58,677 nucleotides of DNA, from contig NZ_KN708638.1 in assembly GCF_000805335.1 (NCBI RefSeq), positions 4,734,501 through 4,793,177 of the forward strand, in the 5' to 3' direction. Each line of letters starts with the position of its first letter. Within the stretch, counting starts at the first letter, position 1. Position numbers and translations under genes: made by a program. Shown piece by piece: positions 48,795 through 58,677 of the stretch. This stretch comes from Streptomyces sp. CT34 (GTDB taxonomy: Bacteria; Actinomycetota; Actinomycetes; Streptomycetales; Streptomycetaceae). The notes under the pieces are model-generated. The model was given only the letters and a program-made list of their open reading frames with translations. It had not been told where the DNA came from and ran no database searches.

Positions 48795-50356
48795 GCGCCA
48801 CCGGCGAGCCGAACGGGCCGGACGACACCGGCCGTTCCCGGTACGGCCTGACCCGCTACCACCAACTGCCGCTGCGCTCCCGGCTGGCGCTGCTCACCGC
48901 GGTCGCGGTCGCCTTCGCGGTGGCCCTGTCGGCCGCCGCCTGCTGGCTGATCACCCGCGACCGGCTCACCGAGCAGCTCGACACGACGCTGAGCACCGTC
49001 GACGTGAACTCCGACTACGTCCAGGCGCTCAGCGCCCGCTGCGTCACCGGCACGCTGCCCAACGTCCGCTTCCAGCCCACCCCGTACACCATCCAGCTGG
49101 TCACCCCGTCCGGCTATGTCTGCACCTCGCCGGACAAGTGGCAGATCCCCGCCCAGCGCAAGGACGAGGCGGTCGCCGACGGGCGGCTGGCCGGCGCCGT
49201 GCACACCACCAAGGACGTGAACGGCACCGAGATGCGGGTCTCGACCGTGCCCTACCGCGGGCCGGGCACCGACATCCAGGGCAACCACCTGGCGATCTCC
49301 GTGGCCGCGCCGATGGACCAGGTCACCGACCCGCTCAACCAGCTCGCGCTGGTACTGCTGGTCGTCGCCGGGGTCGGGGTGCTGGGCGCCGCCACCGCCG
49401 GCCTGTGGGTGGCCCGCGCGGGCCTCAAGCCGGTGGACCGGCTGACCGACGCCGTCGAGCATGTCGCCCGCACGCAGGACCTGACCATCCGCATCCCCAC
49501 GGACGGCGAGGACGAGATCGCCCGCCTCTCCCGGTCCTTCAACGCGATGACCGCCGCGCTGGCCGCCTCCCGCGAGCTCCAGCAGCAGCTGATCGCCGAC
49601 GCCGGTCACGAACTCCGTACGCCGCTCACCTCCCTCCGTACCAACATCGACCTCCTGGAGCGCAGCGAACGCTCCGGCCGGCAGATCCCGGCGGCCGACA
49701 AGGCGGCCCTGCTGACCTCGGTCAAGGCCCAGATGGGCGAGCTGGCCGCCCTCATCGGCGACCTCCAGGTGCTCTCCCGCCCGCCCGAGAACGGCCCCGG
49801 CGCCCCCTCGGCGGCGATCCGCGTCGTGGCGCTTCACGACATCGTCGGCTCCGCCCTCGAACGCGCCCGGCTGCGCGGCCCGTCGCTGGCCATCACCGCC
49901 GACCTCGACCCCTGGTACGTACGCGCCGAACCGGCCGCCCTGGAGCGCGCGGTGGTCAACCTCCTCGACAACGCCGTCAAGTTCAGCCCGTCCGGCGGCA
50001 CGGTCGAGGTCCGCCTGAAGAGCGGCGCGCTGACGGTACGGGACCACGGCCCCGGCATCCCCGAGGACGAACTCCCGCATGTCTTCGAGCGCTTCTGGCG
50101 CTCGCCGTCCGCCCGCAGCCTGCCCGGCAGCGGTCTGGGCCTGTCCATCGTGGCCCGCACGGCGGAACAGGCGGGCGGCGGGGTACGCCTGCGCAACGCA
50201 CCGGGCGGCGGTACGGAGGCCCTGCTGACCATGCCGGGGGCGGCCACTCCGCCACCGGAGACGCCGGGGGCGTCGGGTGGGGCGCCGGGGGAGCCGGGGG
50301 CGCCCGACGAGAAACCGGGCACACCGGACGCACCGGACGCACCGGGGTCGGCGTAA
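48791..50356 (+). CDS. cssS: Sensor histidine kinase (secretion-stress type)
   Basis: 521 residues. First membrane helix about 30-52, an outside sensor of about 125 residues, second helix near 185-205, then HAMP, HisKA (IADAGHELRTPLTSLRTNID, phospho-His) and HATPase with N-box ERAVVNLLDNAVKFSP, DHGPGIP and GSGLGLSIV. The sensor has exactly two Cys (SARCVTG and GYVCTSP) that could form a disulfide and sense redox or folding state. A Pro/Gly-rich tail follows the kinase. Probably phosphorylates the upstream-encoded regulator. Confidence 0.9.
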   Translation: MSATGEPNGPDDTGRSRYGLTRYHQLPLRSRLALLTAVAVAFAVALSAAACWLITRDRLTEQLDTTLSTVDVNSDYVQALSARCVTGTLPNVRFQPTPYTIQLVTPSGYVCTSPDKWQIPAQRKDEAVADGRLAGAVHTTKDVNGTEMRVSTVPYRGPGTDIQGNHLAISVAAPMDQVTDPLNQLALVLLVVAGVGVLGAATAGLWVARAGLKPVDRLTDAVEHVARTQDLTIRIPTDGEDEIARLSRSFNAMTAALAASRELQQQLIADAGHELRTPLTSLRTNIDLLERSERSGRQIPAADKAALLTSVKAQMGELAALIGDLQVLSRPPENGPGAPSAAIRVVALHDIVGSALERARLRGPSLAITADLDPWYVRAEPAALERAVVNLLDNAVKFSPSGGTVEVRLKSGALTVRDHGPGIPEDELPHVFERFWRSPSARSLPGSGLGLSIVARTAEQAGGGVRLRNAPGGGTEALLTMPGAATPPPETPGASGGAPGEPGAPDEKPGTPDAPDAPGSA

Positions 50357-50389
50357 CGGGGCCGGGGCCGGGGCCCGTCAGGATCCGCG

Positions 50390-50914
50390 TCAGCGCATCC
50401 GGAACACCTGGTTGGGCCGGCCGTTGCACTCCCACTGGATGATCGGCGTCTCGTCCGCCGGGCTTCCGCCGCGCACGTCAAGGCACTTGCCGGCGAAGGT
50501 GCCGATCTCGAAATACCCGTCGCCGACCTCCCGGATCCGGAACAGCTGGTTGTGTCCGCCGTTGCACCCCCACTGGATGATCGGTGTTCCGTCCGCCGGG
50601 TTCGCACCCCGCACATCGAGACACTTGTCCGCGAAGGTGCGGATCTCGAACGTGTCCCCACCGCGGGGGACGAACCGGAATTCCTGGTTGGGTCCCCCGT
50701 TGCATTCGTACTGGATGACGGGGACATCGTCCGCGGCGCTGCGCCGCGCGACATCCAGGCACTTGTGCGCGAACGTCTCGATCCGGTGCTGCCCGGCCTC
50801 CTCCGGAGCCCGCGCCCTGCTCTGCGCACCGGCGCCGGGAGCCACCACCGCAACCGAGGCCGTCACGGCCAGAACGGCCAGGGCCCGCCCCCAGGTCTTT
50901 CCGCGAGAACGCAC
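50390..50914 (-). CDS. Secreted ricin-B (beta-trefoil) lectin
   Basis: 174 residues. Signal peptide about 1-33 (ALAVLAVTASVAVVAPGAGA), then three internal repeats of about 43 residues, each with FADKCLDVRGANPADGTPIIQ then a CNGG..NQ.FR pattern. These form one ricin-type beta-trefoil, expected to bind galactose-like or other sugars. There is no attached enzyme domain. GTG 50914 has GAAGAGG 8 bases upstream. Disulfides are likely between the Cys of each repeat. Converges with the sensor kinase gene. Confidence 0.9.
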   Translation of the reverse strand: MRSRGKTWGRALAVLAVTASVAVVAPGAGAQSRARAPEEAGQHRIETFAHKCLDVARRSAADDVPVIQYECNGGPNQEFRFVPRGGDTFEIRTFADKCLDVRGANPADGTPIIQWGCNGGHNQLFRIREVGDGYFEIGTFAGKCLDVRGGSPADETPIIQWECNGRPNQVFRMR

Positions 50915-51068
50915 GACGCCCACCTCTTCCCTGTTTTCCGGGATGTGTTTCGGACGCGGCCAGAGTGCCAACGAATGCGGCGGTCCGGTGGGCTCGTTAT
51001 CGGCGTTCACCCCAACGCGTGGCGCGGGCCTCGGCAAACTCGAAACCGGCAATTGTCCGATTCAGCCG

Positions 51069-51156
51069 CCCCGTGATCCCGTCCCCTGCTTTCCTCCCTT
51101 CCCCGCTTCCCCCGCTCTCCCGGCTCCCCCTATTTCCCCTTCTTCCCCTTCTTCGC
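51069..51156. other. Long polypyrimidine tract
   Basis: About 90 bases on the plus strand are almost purely C and T (for example CTTTCCTCCCTTCCCCGCTT). They span the gap and the Lys-rich C-terminus of the LmeA-like gene on the other strand. It could form triplex DNA, but the coding part is explained by Lys/Gly codons. Confidence 0.5.
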
Positions 51157-52509
51157 CGCATCGCCGAACGGCAGGTGCGCCCCCGTCAGATCGGCCCGGA
51201 TACCGTCGCTCTCCACGGAGATGTTCCGCAGCCGGATATCGCCCGGCGTCTTCGGGAGCTGGAAGGAGAGCGACAGCCGGTCGGCGATCTGCGGCTTGGT
51301 CAGACCGGTCAGCGCGCCGAGCACCTTCGGGTCGATGCCGACCTTCTGGAGCAGCCAGGGGTGGTCCGTCACCACGTCGACCAGGTTGACCTGCATCAGC
51401 TGGTGGATGAAGTGCGGCGACCCGATCAGCTCGTGCAGCTTGTCGTCGCTGCGGAGCGCCGCGTCGATGTATTCCTTCGGGATTCCGATGCGTTCCGCGA
51501 TGGCCGGAATACTCAGCATCGCCTTCACCTTGGCGGCCTGCCGGCTGACCTCGGCGGCGGCCTTGGGGGTCAGCCGCAGCCCCTCGTCCTTTCCGGTGCC
51601 CGGACGGTAGACGGCGACATCGCCGATGTCGAGCTGCATCCGGCTGATGTCGGTGGAGATTCCCCGTTCGCCGTTGCGCTGAATGCGTGCCTCGGCGTGA
51701 ACGCGCAACTTGTAGCCCGCGATGGGCAGTTCGCCGACCGCCCGGACGCCGTTCGTGCCCATTCCGCTGAACTTCACCTGGGAGGCGCCGAGTTCACGAT
51801 TCATGTCATCGAAGGCCAGCAGCACACTGCCGTGCATGGCGCCGATGGTGGCGCCCTTGATATCGGACGGCAGATCCCCGTCCAGCCGGATGTCCTTCGC
51901 GGTCGCCTCGACCTTCGCCAGCGAGACGCGGTCCGCGGCGACGTTGGGAACCACGACGTCCACCTGGTCCAGCCGCTTGTCCAACACCTGGGTGAGGAAG
52001 GGGAATCCCTTGATGTCGACCTCCGGCCTGGCCTGGAGGTGCAGCGCCTTCTTCACCTCCTCCTCGGCCTTGTTCTGCGCGTAGAGGACGGCGAATCGGT
52101 CGCCGAGGGTGAGCACTCCGGCGCACAGCGCCAGGGCGACCAGCAGCTTGATGGTGCGCGGTACGGCCGCGAACCGGCTGATCCCGCGTTTCATCCGGCG
52201 GTGGTTGGGCGGCGCCCACTGCTCGTCGTCGTCATCCGGGCGCAGCCCCAGACCCAGCGGGTCGTCGCTGTCATCACGCTCGTTGAGATACGCACGCCGT
52301 CGGGATCCCGCCGGATACTCCGCGGCGTATCCCGGCTCCGGCCGCGGCTCCGGATCCGCCAGGGCGGCCAGATCCGCGTACGGATTGACCTTTTCGAGCT
52401 CTCTGGTGTCGCCCTGGGAGTCGTCCCGGCCGCCCGGCGCAGGGGAATGGGGGGACTGCTGAGCGGCGGGTACCGGCGAGGGTGAAGATATGCGTATGGG
52501 GGTTCGCAT
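51130..52509 (-). CDS. LmeA-like (DUF2993) protein 2, membrane-anchored
   Basis: 459 residues. A 110-residue disordered cytoplasmic tail, one membrane helix (TIKLLVALALCAGVLTLGDRF), then an outside DUF2993 domain with the core EVDIKGFPFLTQVLDKRLDQVDVVVPNVAADRV. It is nearly twice the length of its paralogue at 37140, with an extra C-terminal half and a Lys-rich end (AAKKGKKGK). Likely binds or transfers lipid at the outer membrane surface. ATG 52509. Confidence 0.87.
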   Translation of the reverse strand: MRTPIRISSPSPVPAAQQSPHSPAPGGRDDSQGDTRELEKVNPYADLAALADPEPRPEPGYAAEYPAGSRRRAYLNERDDSDDPLGLGLRPDDDDEQWAPPNHRRMKRGISRFAAVPRTIKLLVALALCAGVLTLGDRFAVLYAQNKAEEEVKKALHLQARPEVDIKGFPFLTQVLDKRLDQVDVVVPNVAADRVSLAKVEATAKDIRLDGDLPSDIKGATIGAMHGSVLLAFDDMNRELGASQVKFSGMGTNGVRAVGELPIAGYKLRVHAEARIQRNGERGISTDISRMQLDIGDVAVYRPGTGKDEGLRLTPKAAAEVSRQAAKVKAMLSIPAIAERIGIPKEYIDAALRSDDKLHELIGSPHFIHQLMQVNLVDVVTDHPWLLQKVGIDPKVLGALTGLTKPQIADRLSLSFQLPKTPGDIRLRNISVESDGIRADLTGAHLPFGDAAKKGKKGK

Positions 52510-52726
52510 CCGAACATCCCACCATGAGCGGGACCCCGCAGCGCAAGTCTTACCCGCGGAATGTGAGATACACGAAAGTTGTCCGGACGGCCTTGGCGAA
52601 AATTTACCGCGCTCCGGCCCGGACCTGAACTAGCGTCACACCTCCGGGCGGTGTGCGCCACGCCACGCCCTGCCCGCTGATTTTCCAGACCTCTCTGGCA
52701 CTTCCGAATCCTTTGAAGGAGTCCCC

Positions 52727-53584
52727 GTGATCGTGGTAACCGGAGCAACCGGCAATATCGGCCGCAGTCTTGTCGCCCGCCTCCTGGAGGAAGGCGCCGA
52801 CGTCCGCGCGCTGACCCGCGACCCGGCGCGGGCCGGGCTTCCGGAGCGGGCCGAGGTGGTCCGCGCCGACCTCGGCGAGGACACCGACCTCACTCCGCTC
52901 CTCGCCGACGCCGACGCCCTCTTCCTCAACCTCGCGGCCGGCGGCAGCGAGGCCGCGTCCCGGCTGATCGACGCCGCGGTCAAGGCCGGCGTGCGCCGTA
53001 TCGTCCTCAACTCCTCGCTGTCGGTGACCGATACGCCCGCCGACGAGACCGACTTCATCGCCCGCAACCACGCCGCGCTGGAGCGCGCGGTACGCGACTC
53101 CGGCCTGGAGTGGACCTTCCTCCGTGGCGGCAACTACGCCACCAACGCGCTCAATTGGGCCCCGGCCATCCGTGAGTCGGGCGTGGTCCGCGACCCGCAC
53201 CCGGGCGCCCAGGGCGTCCCCGTCCACGAGGCCGACCTCGCGGACGTCGCCGCCGTCGCCCTCCTGGACCGCACCGGCGCCCACCGGAACCAGACCTACC
53301 TGCTGACCGGCCCCGAGCCGCTCACCAGCGCCCAGCAGGTCGCCGCCATCGGCGAGGCGATCGGCCGGCCGACCCGCATCGAGCAGATCTCGGAGGACGA
53401 GGCCGCCGAGGCCATGGCCGGCCCCCACTTTCCGGTCGAGGCCGCCCGCGAACTCATCCGCCTCTTCGGACAGTCGGTCGACGCCCCCCTCTTCCCCGTC
53501 TCCGACACCGTCGAGCGCCTCACCGGGCACCCGGCCCGCCCCTTCGCCCAGTGGGCCCGGGACCATGCGGGGGACTTTTCCTGA
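52727..53584 (+). CDS. NmrA-type NAD(P)-binding oxidoreductase
   Basis: 285 residues. Rossmann start VIVVTGATGNIGRSLVARLLEEGADVRALTRDP with GxxGxxG. The later NSSLSVTD and LRGGNYATNALNW fit the NmrA/quinone-oxidoreductase-like atypical SDR group, which often lacks the Tyr-Lys pair and serves as a redox sensor or quinone reductase. GAAGGAGTCCCC precedes GTG 52727. Confidence 0.9.
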   Translation: MIVVTGATGNIGRSLVARLLEEGADVRALTRDPARAGLPERAEVVRADLGEDTDLTPLLADADALFLNLAAGGSEAASRLIDAAVKAGVRRIVLNSSLSVTDTPADETDFIARNHAALERAVRDSGLEWTFLRGGNYATNALNWAPAIRESGVVRDPHPGAQGVPVHEADLADVAAVALLDRTGAHRNQTYLLTGPEPLTSAQQVAAIGEAIGRPTRIEQISEDEAAEAMAGPHFPVEAARELIRLFGQSVDAPLFPVSDTVERLTGHPARPFAQWARDHAGDFS

Positions 53585-53814
53585 GCGGAGTTTTCCCGGG
53601 CGGGACTCTTCCCGAGCCGGACTTTTCAAGATCGATCGGGCGTCATTCGTCCGTAGCTCCGGTATCCGATGTGCGGCGCGGCGGCCCCGGCCGCTCGTCG
53701 TGGCGCACCCGGAGGCCGGCGCCAGGGGCCGGTTGCGGGTGGGCGGCCGGGGGCGGTACGCGGCGGCGTCCGCGACACCCCCGTGGCCCGGCGGCATCGT
53801 CGTACGCTTCACAC

Positions 53815-54753
53815 ATGACTGACGCTGCACAGGAGATGGGCCGGACCGGCCGCAGGATCCAGGTGGTCGACGAGGTCGCGCCGGATGAGGTCGCGGCCGT
53901 CCTCGATCTGATCGAACGGGCCGCGCGGACGGACGGGCAGCCGGCCGTGTCCGAGCAGGGCCGCCTCCAGTTGCGGGGCGGCAAGCGGGAGGGCGTCCGG
54001 CATGTGCTGGTGTACGTGCCCGGGGACGACGGCGGGCAGCTGGTCGCGTACGGGCAGCTGGAGGACACCGACCCGGTGGAGGCGCCGGCCGCCGAGCTGG
54101 TGGTGCATCCGGGGCACCGCGGCCGGGGGCACGGCCGGGCGCTGGGCGGTGAGCTGATGGAGCAGTCCGGGCGCCGGCTGCGGGTGTGGGCGCACGGCGG
54201 GCACCCGGCCGCCCGGCATCTCGCGCAGACCCTGGGGCTGACGATGTTCCGGGAGCTGCGGCAGATGCGGCGCTCGCTCGCGGACCTGGACCTGCCGGAG
54301 CCGGTGCTGCCGGAGGGCGTGACCGTCCGCACCTTCCAGCCGGAGACCGATGACGCGGCGTGGCTGGAGGCGAACGCGGAGGCGTTCGCGCACCACCCCG
54401 AGCAGGGCTCGCTGACCCAGCGGGACCTGGACGACCGCAAGGCCGAGCCGTGGTTCGACCCGAAGGGCTTCTTCCTGGCGGAGAAGGACGGCCGGGTGGT
54501 CGGCTTCCACTGGACCAAGGTGCACGCCGAGGAGGGCCTCGGTGAGGTCTACGTCGTCGGCGTGCGGCCGGCCGCGCAGGGCGGCGGGCTGGGCAAGGCG
54601 CTGACCACGATCGGGCTGCGGCACCTGGCGGGGCAGGGGCTGGCGACCGTGATGCTGTACGTGGACGCGGACAACCTGGCGGCGGTGAGCGTGTACGAGC
54701 GGCTGGGCTTCGTCACGCACGAGACGGATCTGATGTACCGGTCGGAGACCTGA
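53815..54753 (+). CDS. mshD: Mycothiol synthase MshD
   Basis: 312 residues, two GNAT domains. The N-terminal one carries AELVVHPGHRGRGHGRALG; the active C-terminal one carries GEVYVVGVRPAAQGGGLGKALTTIGLRHL and the typical YVDADNLAAVSVYERLGFVTHETDLMY. It transfers acetyl from acetyl-CoA to Cys-GlcN-Ins, the last step of mycothiol synthesis. ATG 53815 has TACGCT 6 bases upstream: a leaderless message is likely. A strong hairpin ends the gene. Confidence 0.95.
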   Translation: MTDAAQEMGRTGRRIQVVDEVAPDEVAAVLDLIERAARTDGQPAVSEQGRLQLRGGKREGVRHVLVYVPGDDGGQLVAYGQLEDTDPVEAPAAELVVHPGHRGRGHGRALGGELMEQSGRRLRVWAHGGHPAARHLAQTLGLTMFRELRQMRRSLADLDLPEPVLPEGVTVRTFQPETDDAAWLEANAEAFAHHPEQGSLTQRDLDDRKAEPWFDPKGFFLAEKDGRVVGFHWTKVHAEEGLGEVYVVGVRPAAQGGGLGKALTTIGLRHLAGQGLATVMLYVDADNLAAVSVYERLGFVTHETDLMYRSET

Positions 54754-54793
54754 TCCGGTGCAGCGCGACCCGGCGCGTAGCGCGCGAAGGGGT

Positions 54794-54819
54794 GGGGCGG
54801 ACCGTGGGCGGTCCGCCCC
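54794..54819. terminator. Bidirectional terminator between mshD and the GNAT gene
   Basis: GGGGCGGACC (54794-54803) pairs with GGTCCGCCCC (54810-54819) around six bases; outer GCGAA and TTCGC extend the stem past a bulge. Confidence 0.85.
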
Positions 54820-54834
54820 TTCGCATGTCGTTGC

Positions 54835-55452
54835 TCAGGTCCCCGGCTGTTGCCGGTCCCGCTGCGCGCGCCACTCGCGCGCGAGCATCGCGTAGATCAC
54901 CTCGTCGCTCCATGCGCCGTCGAGGAACTCGTTCTCCCGGAGGTGGCCCTCGCGGCGCATGCCCAGCCGCTCCAGGAGCCTGGCGGAGGCGGTGTTGCGG
55001 CCGTCCAACTCGGCCTGGATACGGTGCAGTCGCAGGTCCTCGAAGCCCAGCTTCAGCAGTGCCCGGGATGCCTCGGTGGCGTAGCCGTGGCCGGTGTGGT
55101 CGGGGTGGAAGACGTAGCCGATGCGGCCCTGGCGGTGCCGGCGGCTGGTGTAGACGAAGGAGACGTCGCCGACCAGAGCGCCGGTCTCGCGGACGACGAC
55201 GGCGAGCCGGAGGGAGTCGCCGGACTCGCGCAGCGTGGTGCGGGTCGCCATGTCGGAGACCCAGGCGCGGGAGGCGGCCTCGTCGCGCGGGCTCGAGTAG
55301 AGGTAACGGCAGACCTCGGGGAGGCGCTGATAGGCGTGGACCGCGGCGAAGTCGTCGAGGCGTACGGGGCGGAGGTCCAGGCGCTCGGTGCGGAGCGGGT
55401 AGTCGGGGGTGAACGGGAGGGGCGGGGCGGGAGCGGCGGAAGGTATGGGCAC
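54835..55452 (-). CDS. GNAT acetyltransferase, RimJ/RimL type
   Basis: 205 residues. TERLDLRPVRLDDFAAVHAYQRLPEVCRYL opens the RimJ-like GNAT fold; the acetyl-CoA loop is in HTGHGYATEASRALL and the C-terminal NTASARLLERLGMRREGHLRE is diagnostic. Substrate is unknown: ribosomal protein N-termini or small molecules. GTG 55452 has TACGCT 6 bases upstream, the same leaderless arrangement as mshD. Confidence 0.92.
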   Translation of the reverse strand: MPIPSAAPAPPLPFTPDYPLRTERLDLRPVRLDDFAAVHAYQRLPEVCRYLYSSPRDEAASRAWVSDMATRTTLRESGDSLRLAVVVRETGALVGDVSFVYTSRRHRQGRIGYVFHPDHTGHGYATEASRALLKLGFEDLRLHRIQAELDGRNTASARLLERLGMRREGHLRENEFLDGAWSDEVIYAMLAREWRAQRDRQQPGT

Positions 55453-55720
55453 GCGGTCAGCGTAGGGAGCGGGTGCGGGGGGCGGCGGGTTTTCCGGATT
55501 GGCCGTAGCGAAGATCGGCGGGGCCGTCCCGGCGCGGAAAATACCCGGGAGTAGCGCCCCGCTTGCCTGGCCGCCATGTCCGCGTTACCGGCGATTCAAT
55601 ATCGCTTGCGAGCATCGCTGAATGCAGCCCGCTGTGCCGAACGTGCCGAAACCGCGGCTCTCCGTCGTTCCGCCGCCTCCTGACGCGCCTGGAACCGCCT
55701 TGGCGCGGAAGAATGAGGAC

Positions 55721-57986
<2,266 letters not shown>

Positions 57987-58003
<17 letters not shown>

Positions 58004-58677
58004 CCAGCCGGCCGGGGGGCCGCCGCCCGGTCTCATCGGCATCGGTACGGGAAGCGGAATCGGATACGGGTCCGGCGCGGCGCCGGGAGCCCGTGCGGCG
58101 GTGGTGGACGGGCCGGGGGAAGCGGTGTTCGGGGACATTTCGGCGTACGGGGAGTACCGGGAGGCCCGTTGCGGGCCGGGGACCGGGGGACACGGGGCAG
58201 CGGCGCCGTACGGCGCGGACGGTGGTGGAGCGGGCGCCGGGCTCGCCGGCCGGACCGCCGCGGACGTGCTCGCCGGCTATCTGCACCGGCAGGCCGCCGA
58301 CTTCCTGCGCAGTCTGCGGCTGCACCGGGAGAGCGGCGCGGACGCGGCGGGCGCAGGCGAGGCGGCCCGGCAGCTGCGCCGCGCGGCGCGCCGCATCAGT
58401 GCCACGCTGCACACCTTCCGGCCGCTGACCGAGGAGGTCTGGGCCGACCAACTCCGCGCCGAGCTCGGGTGGTTGAGCGGCACGCTGGCGCGCGAGCAGG
58501 CGTGCGAGGCGCGCCGGGAGCGGCTGATGGGGGCGTTGCAGCGGCTGACCGGACGGGCGGAGCGGGTCGAGCGGCCGGCGGAGCGCGGCGGCCGGGGCGT
58601 CCGTGGGGGCCGTACGGCCACCGCTGCCACCCCCGCGGCGCCGGCCGCCGGTACGGCAGCTGGGACGGCCGTCGAGC
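57987..58677 (+). CDS. CHAD-domain protein (5' part, cut by window edge)
   Basis: GTG 57987 has GGAGG 7 bases upstream and lies inside the ppk frame (17-base overlap). About 95 Gly/Ala-rich residues lead into a CHAD domain: TAADVLAGYLHRQAADFLRSLRLHRES, then AARQLRRAARRISATLHTFRPLTEEVW. The basic His/Arg-lined helices bind polyphosphate. The frame is still open at the window edge. Overlap with ppk implies coupled production of a polyphosphate binder with the polyphosphate-making enzyme. Confidence 0.9.

Overview
The window is a GC-rich actinobacterial chromosome segment, almost certainly from Streptomyces. Evidence: GTG starts are frequent, many promoters look leaderless, and the genes include mycothiol synthase (mshD), a c-di-GMP-binding RsiG (anti-sigma-WhiG), the nickel regulator Nur, GlnR, a pst operon with PhoP-type PHO boxes, and a polyphosphate kinase followed by a CHAD gene. 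I see no prophage, transposase, CRISPR array, tRNA or rRNA. It reads as core chromosome with a somewhat accessory middle (about 16-28 kb) rich in minisatellites, small regulators and VOC proteins.

Layout. 0-4 kb: end of an unknown gene, a secreted bicovalent-FAD oxidase, a lipoprotein, two tiny genes and a CsoR-type metal sensor with a clear operator. 4.4-10.5 kb: phosphate uptake, with a DUF47/PhoU-like plus Pit pair facing the pstSCAB operon, whose promoter carries tandem PHO boxes. 10.6-19 kb: NlpC/P60 hydrolase, receiver-PP2C phosphatase, DUF2516 protein, HbhA-like protein with an XRE regulator, RibD-type reductase, a double-frameshift pseudogene, a mycothiol-dependent-type protein and a HemK-like methyltransferase. 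19-28 kb: a membrane protein/regulator pair behind three AAAGTAC boxes, an aldo-keto reductase behind a MerR-type promoter, two TetR/VOC modules, FMN reductase, ankyrin protein, two minisatellites, an asparaginase and RsiG. 28-37 kb: dtd, ygfZ-like, nur, a B12-riboswitch-controlled BtuCDF-like transporter, nitrobindin with a 33-residue membrane peptide, DsrE, DUF3099, and a sulfurtransferase/SseC operon preceded by a cysteine-containing leader peptide. 37-46.7 kb: LmeA-like protein, membrane protein with MoaD-like partner, a heterodimeric ABC exporter, a frameshifted hydrolase, glnR with a small coupled upstream ORF, and a LacI regulator. 46.8-58.7 kb: HtrA-type protease next to a secretion-stress type two-component pair, secreted ricin-B lectin, second LmeA-like protein, NmrA-type oxidoreductase, mshD, GNAT acetyltransferase, ppk and the start of a CHAD gene.

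How it works together: phosphate (pit, pst, ppk, CHAD), nitrogen (glnR), metals and cofactors (csoR, nur, B12 transport), sulfur (cysteine leader, sulfurtransferase, mycothiol) and envelope stress (htr protease plus sensor pair) lie side by side. From memory of the S. coelicolor gene order, csoR to pstS runs in the usual direction, while the rest (nur, sulfurtransferase, glnR, htr, two-component pair, mshD, ppk, CHAD) runs backwards. This suggests an inversion with one breakpoint just upstream of pstS. The most interesting signals are regulatory: the cysteine leader peptide, the glnR leader, the B12 riboswitch, the repeated operators and several genes too short for routine ORF calling.
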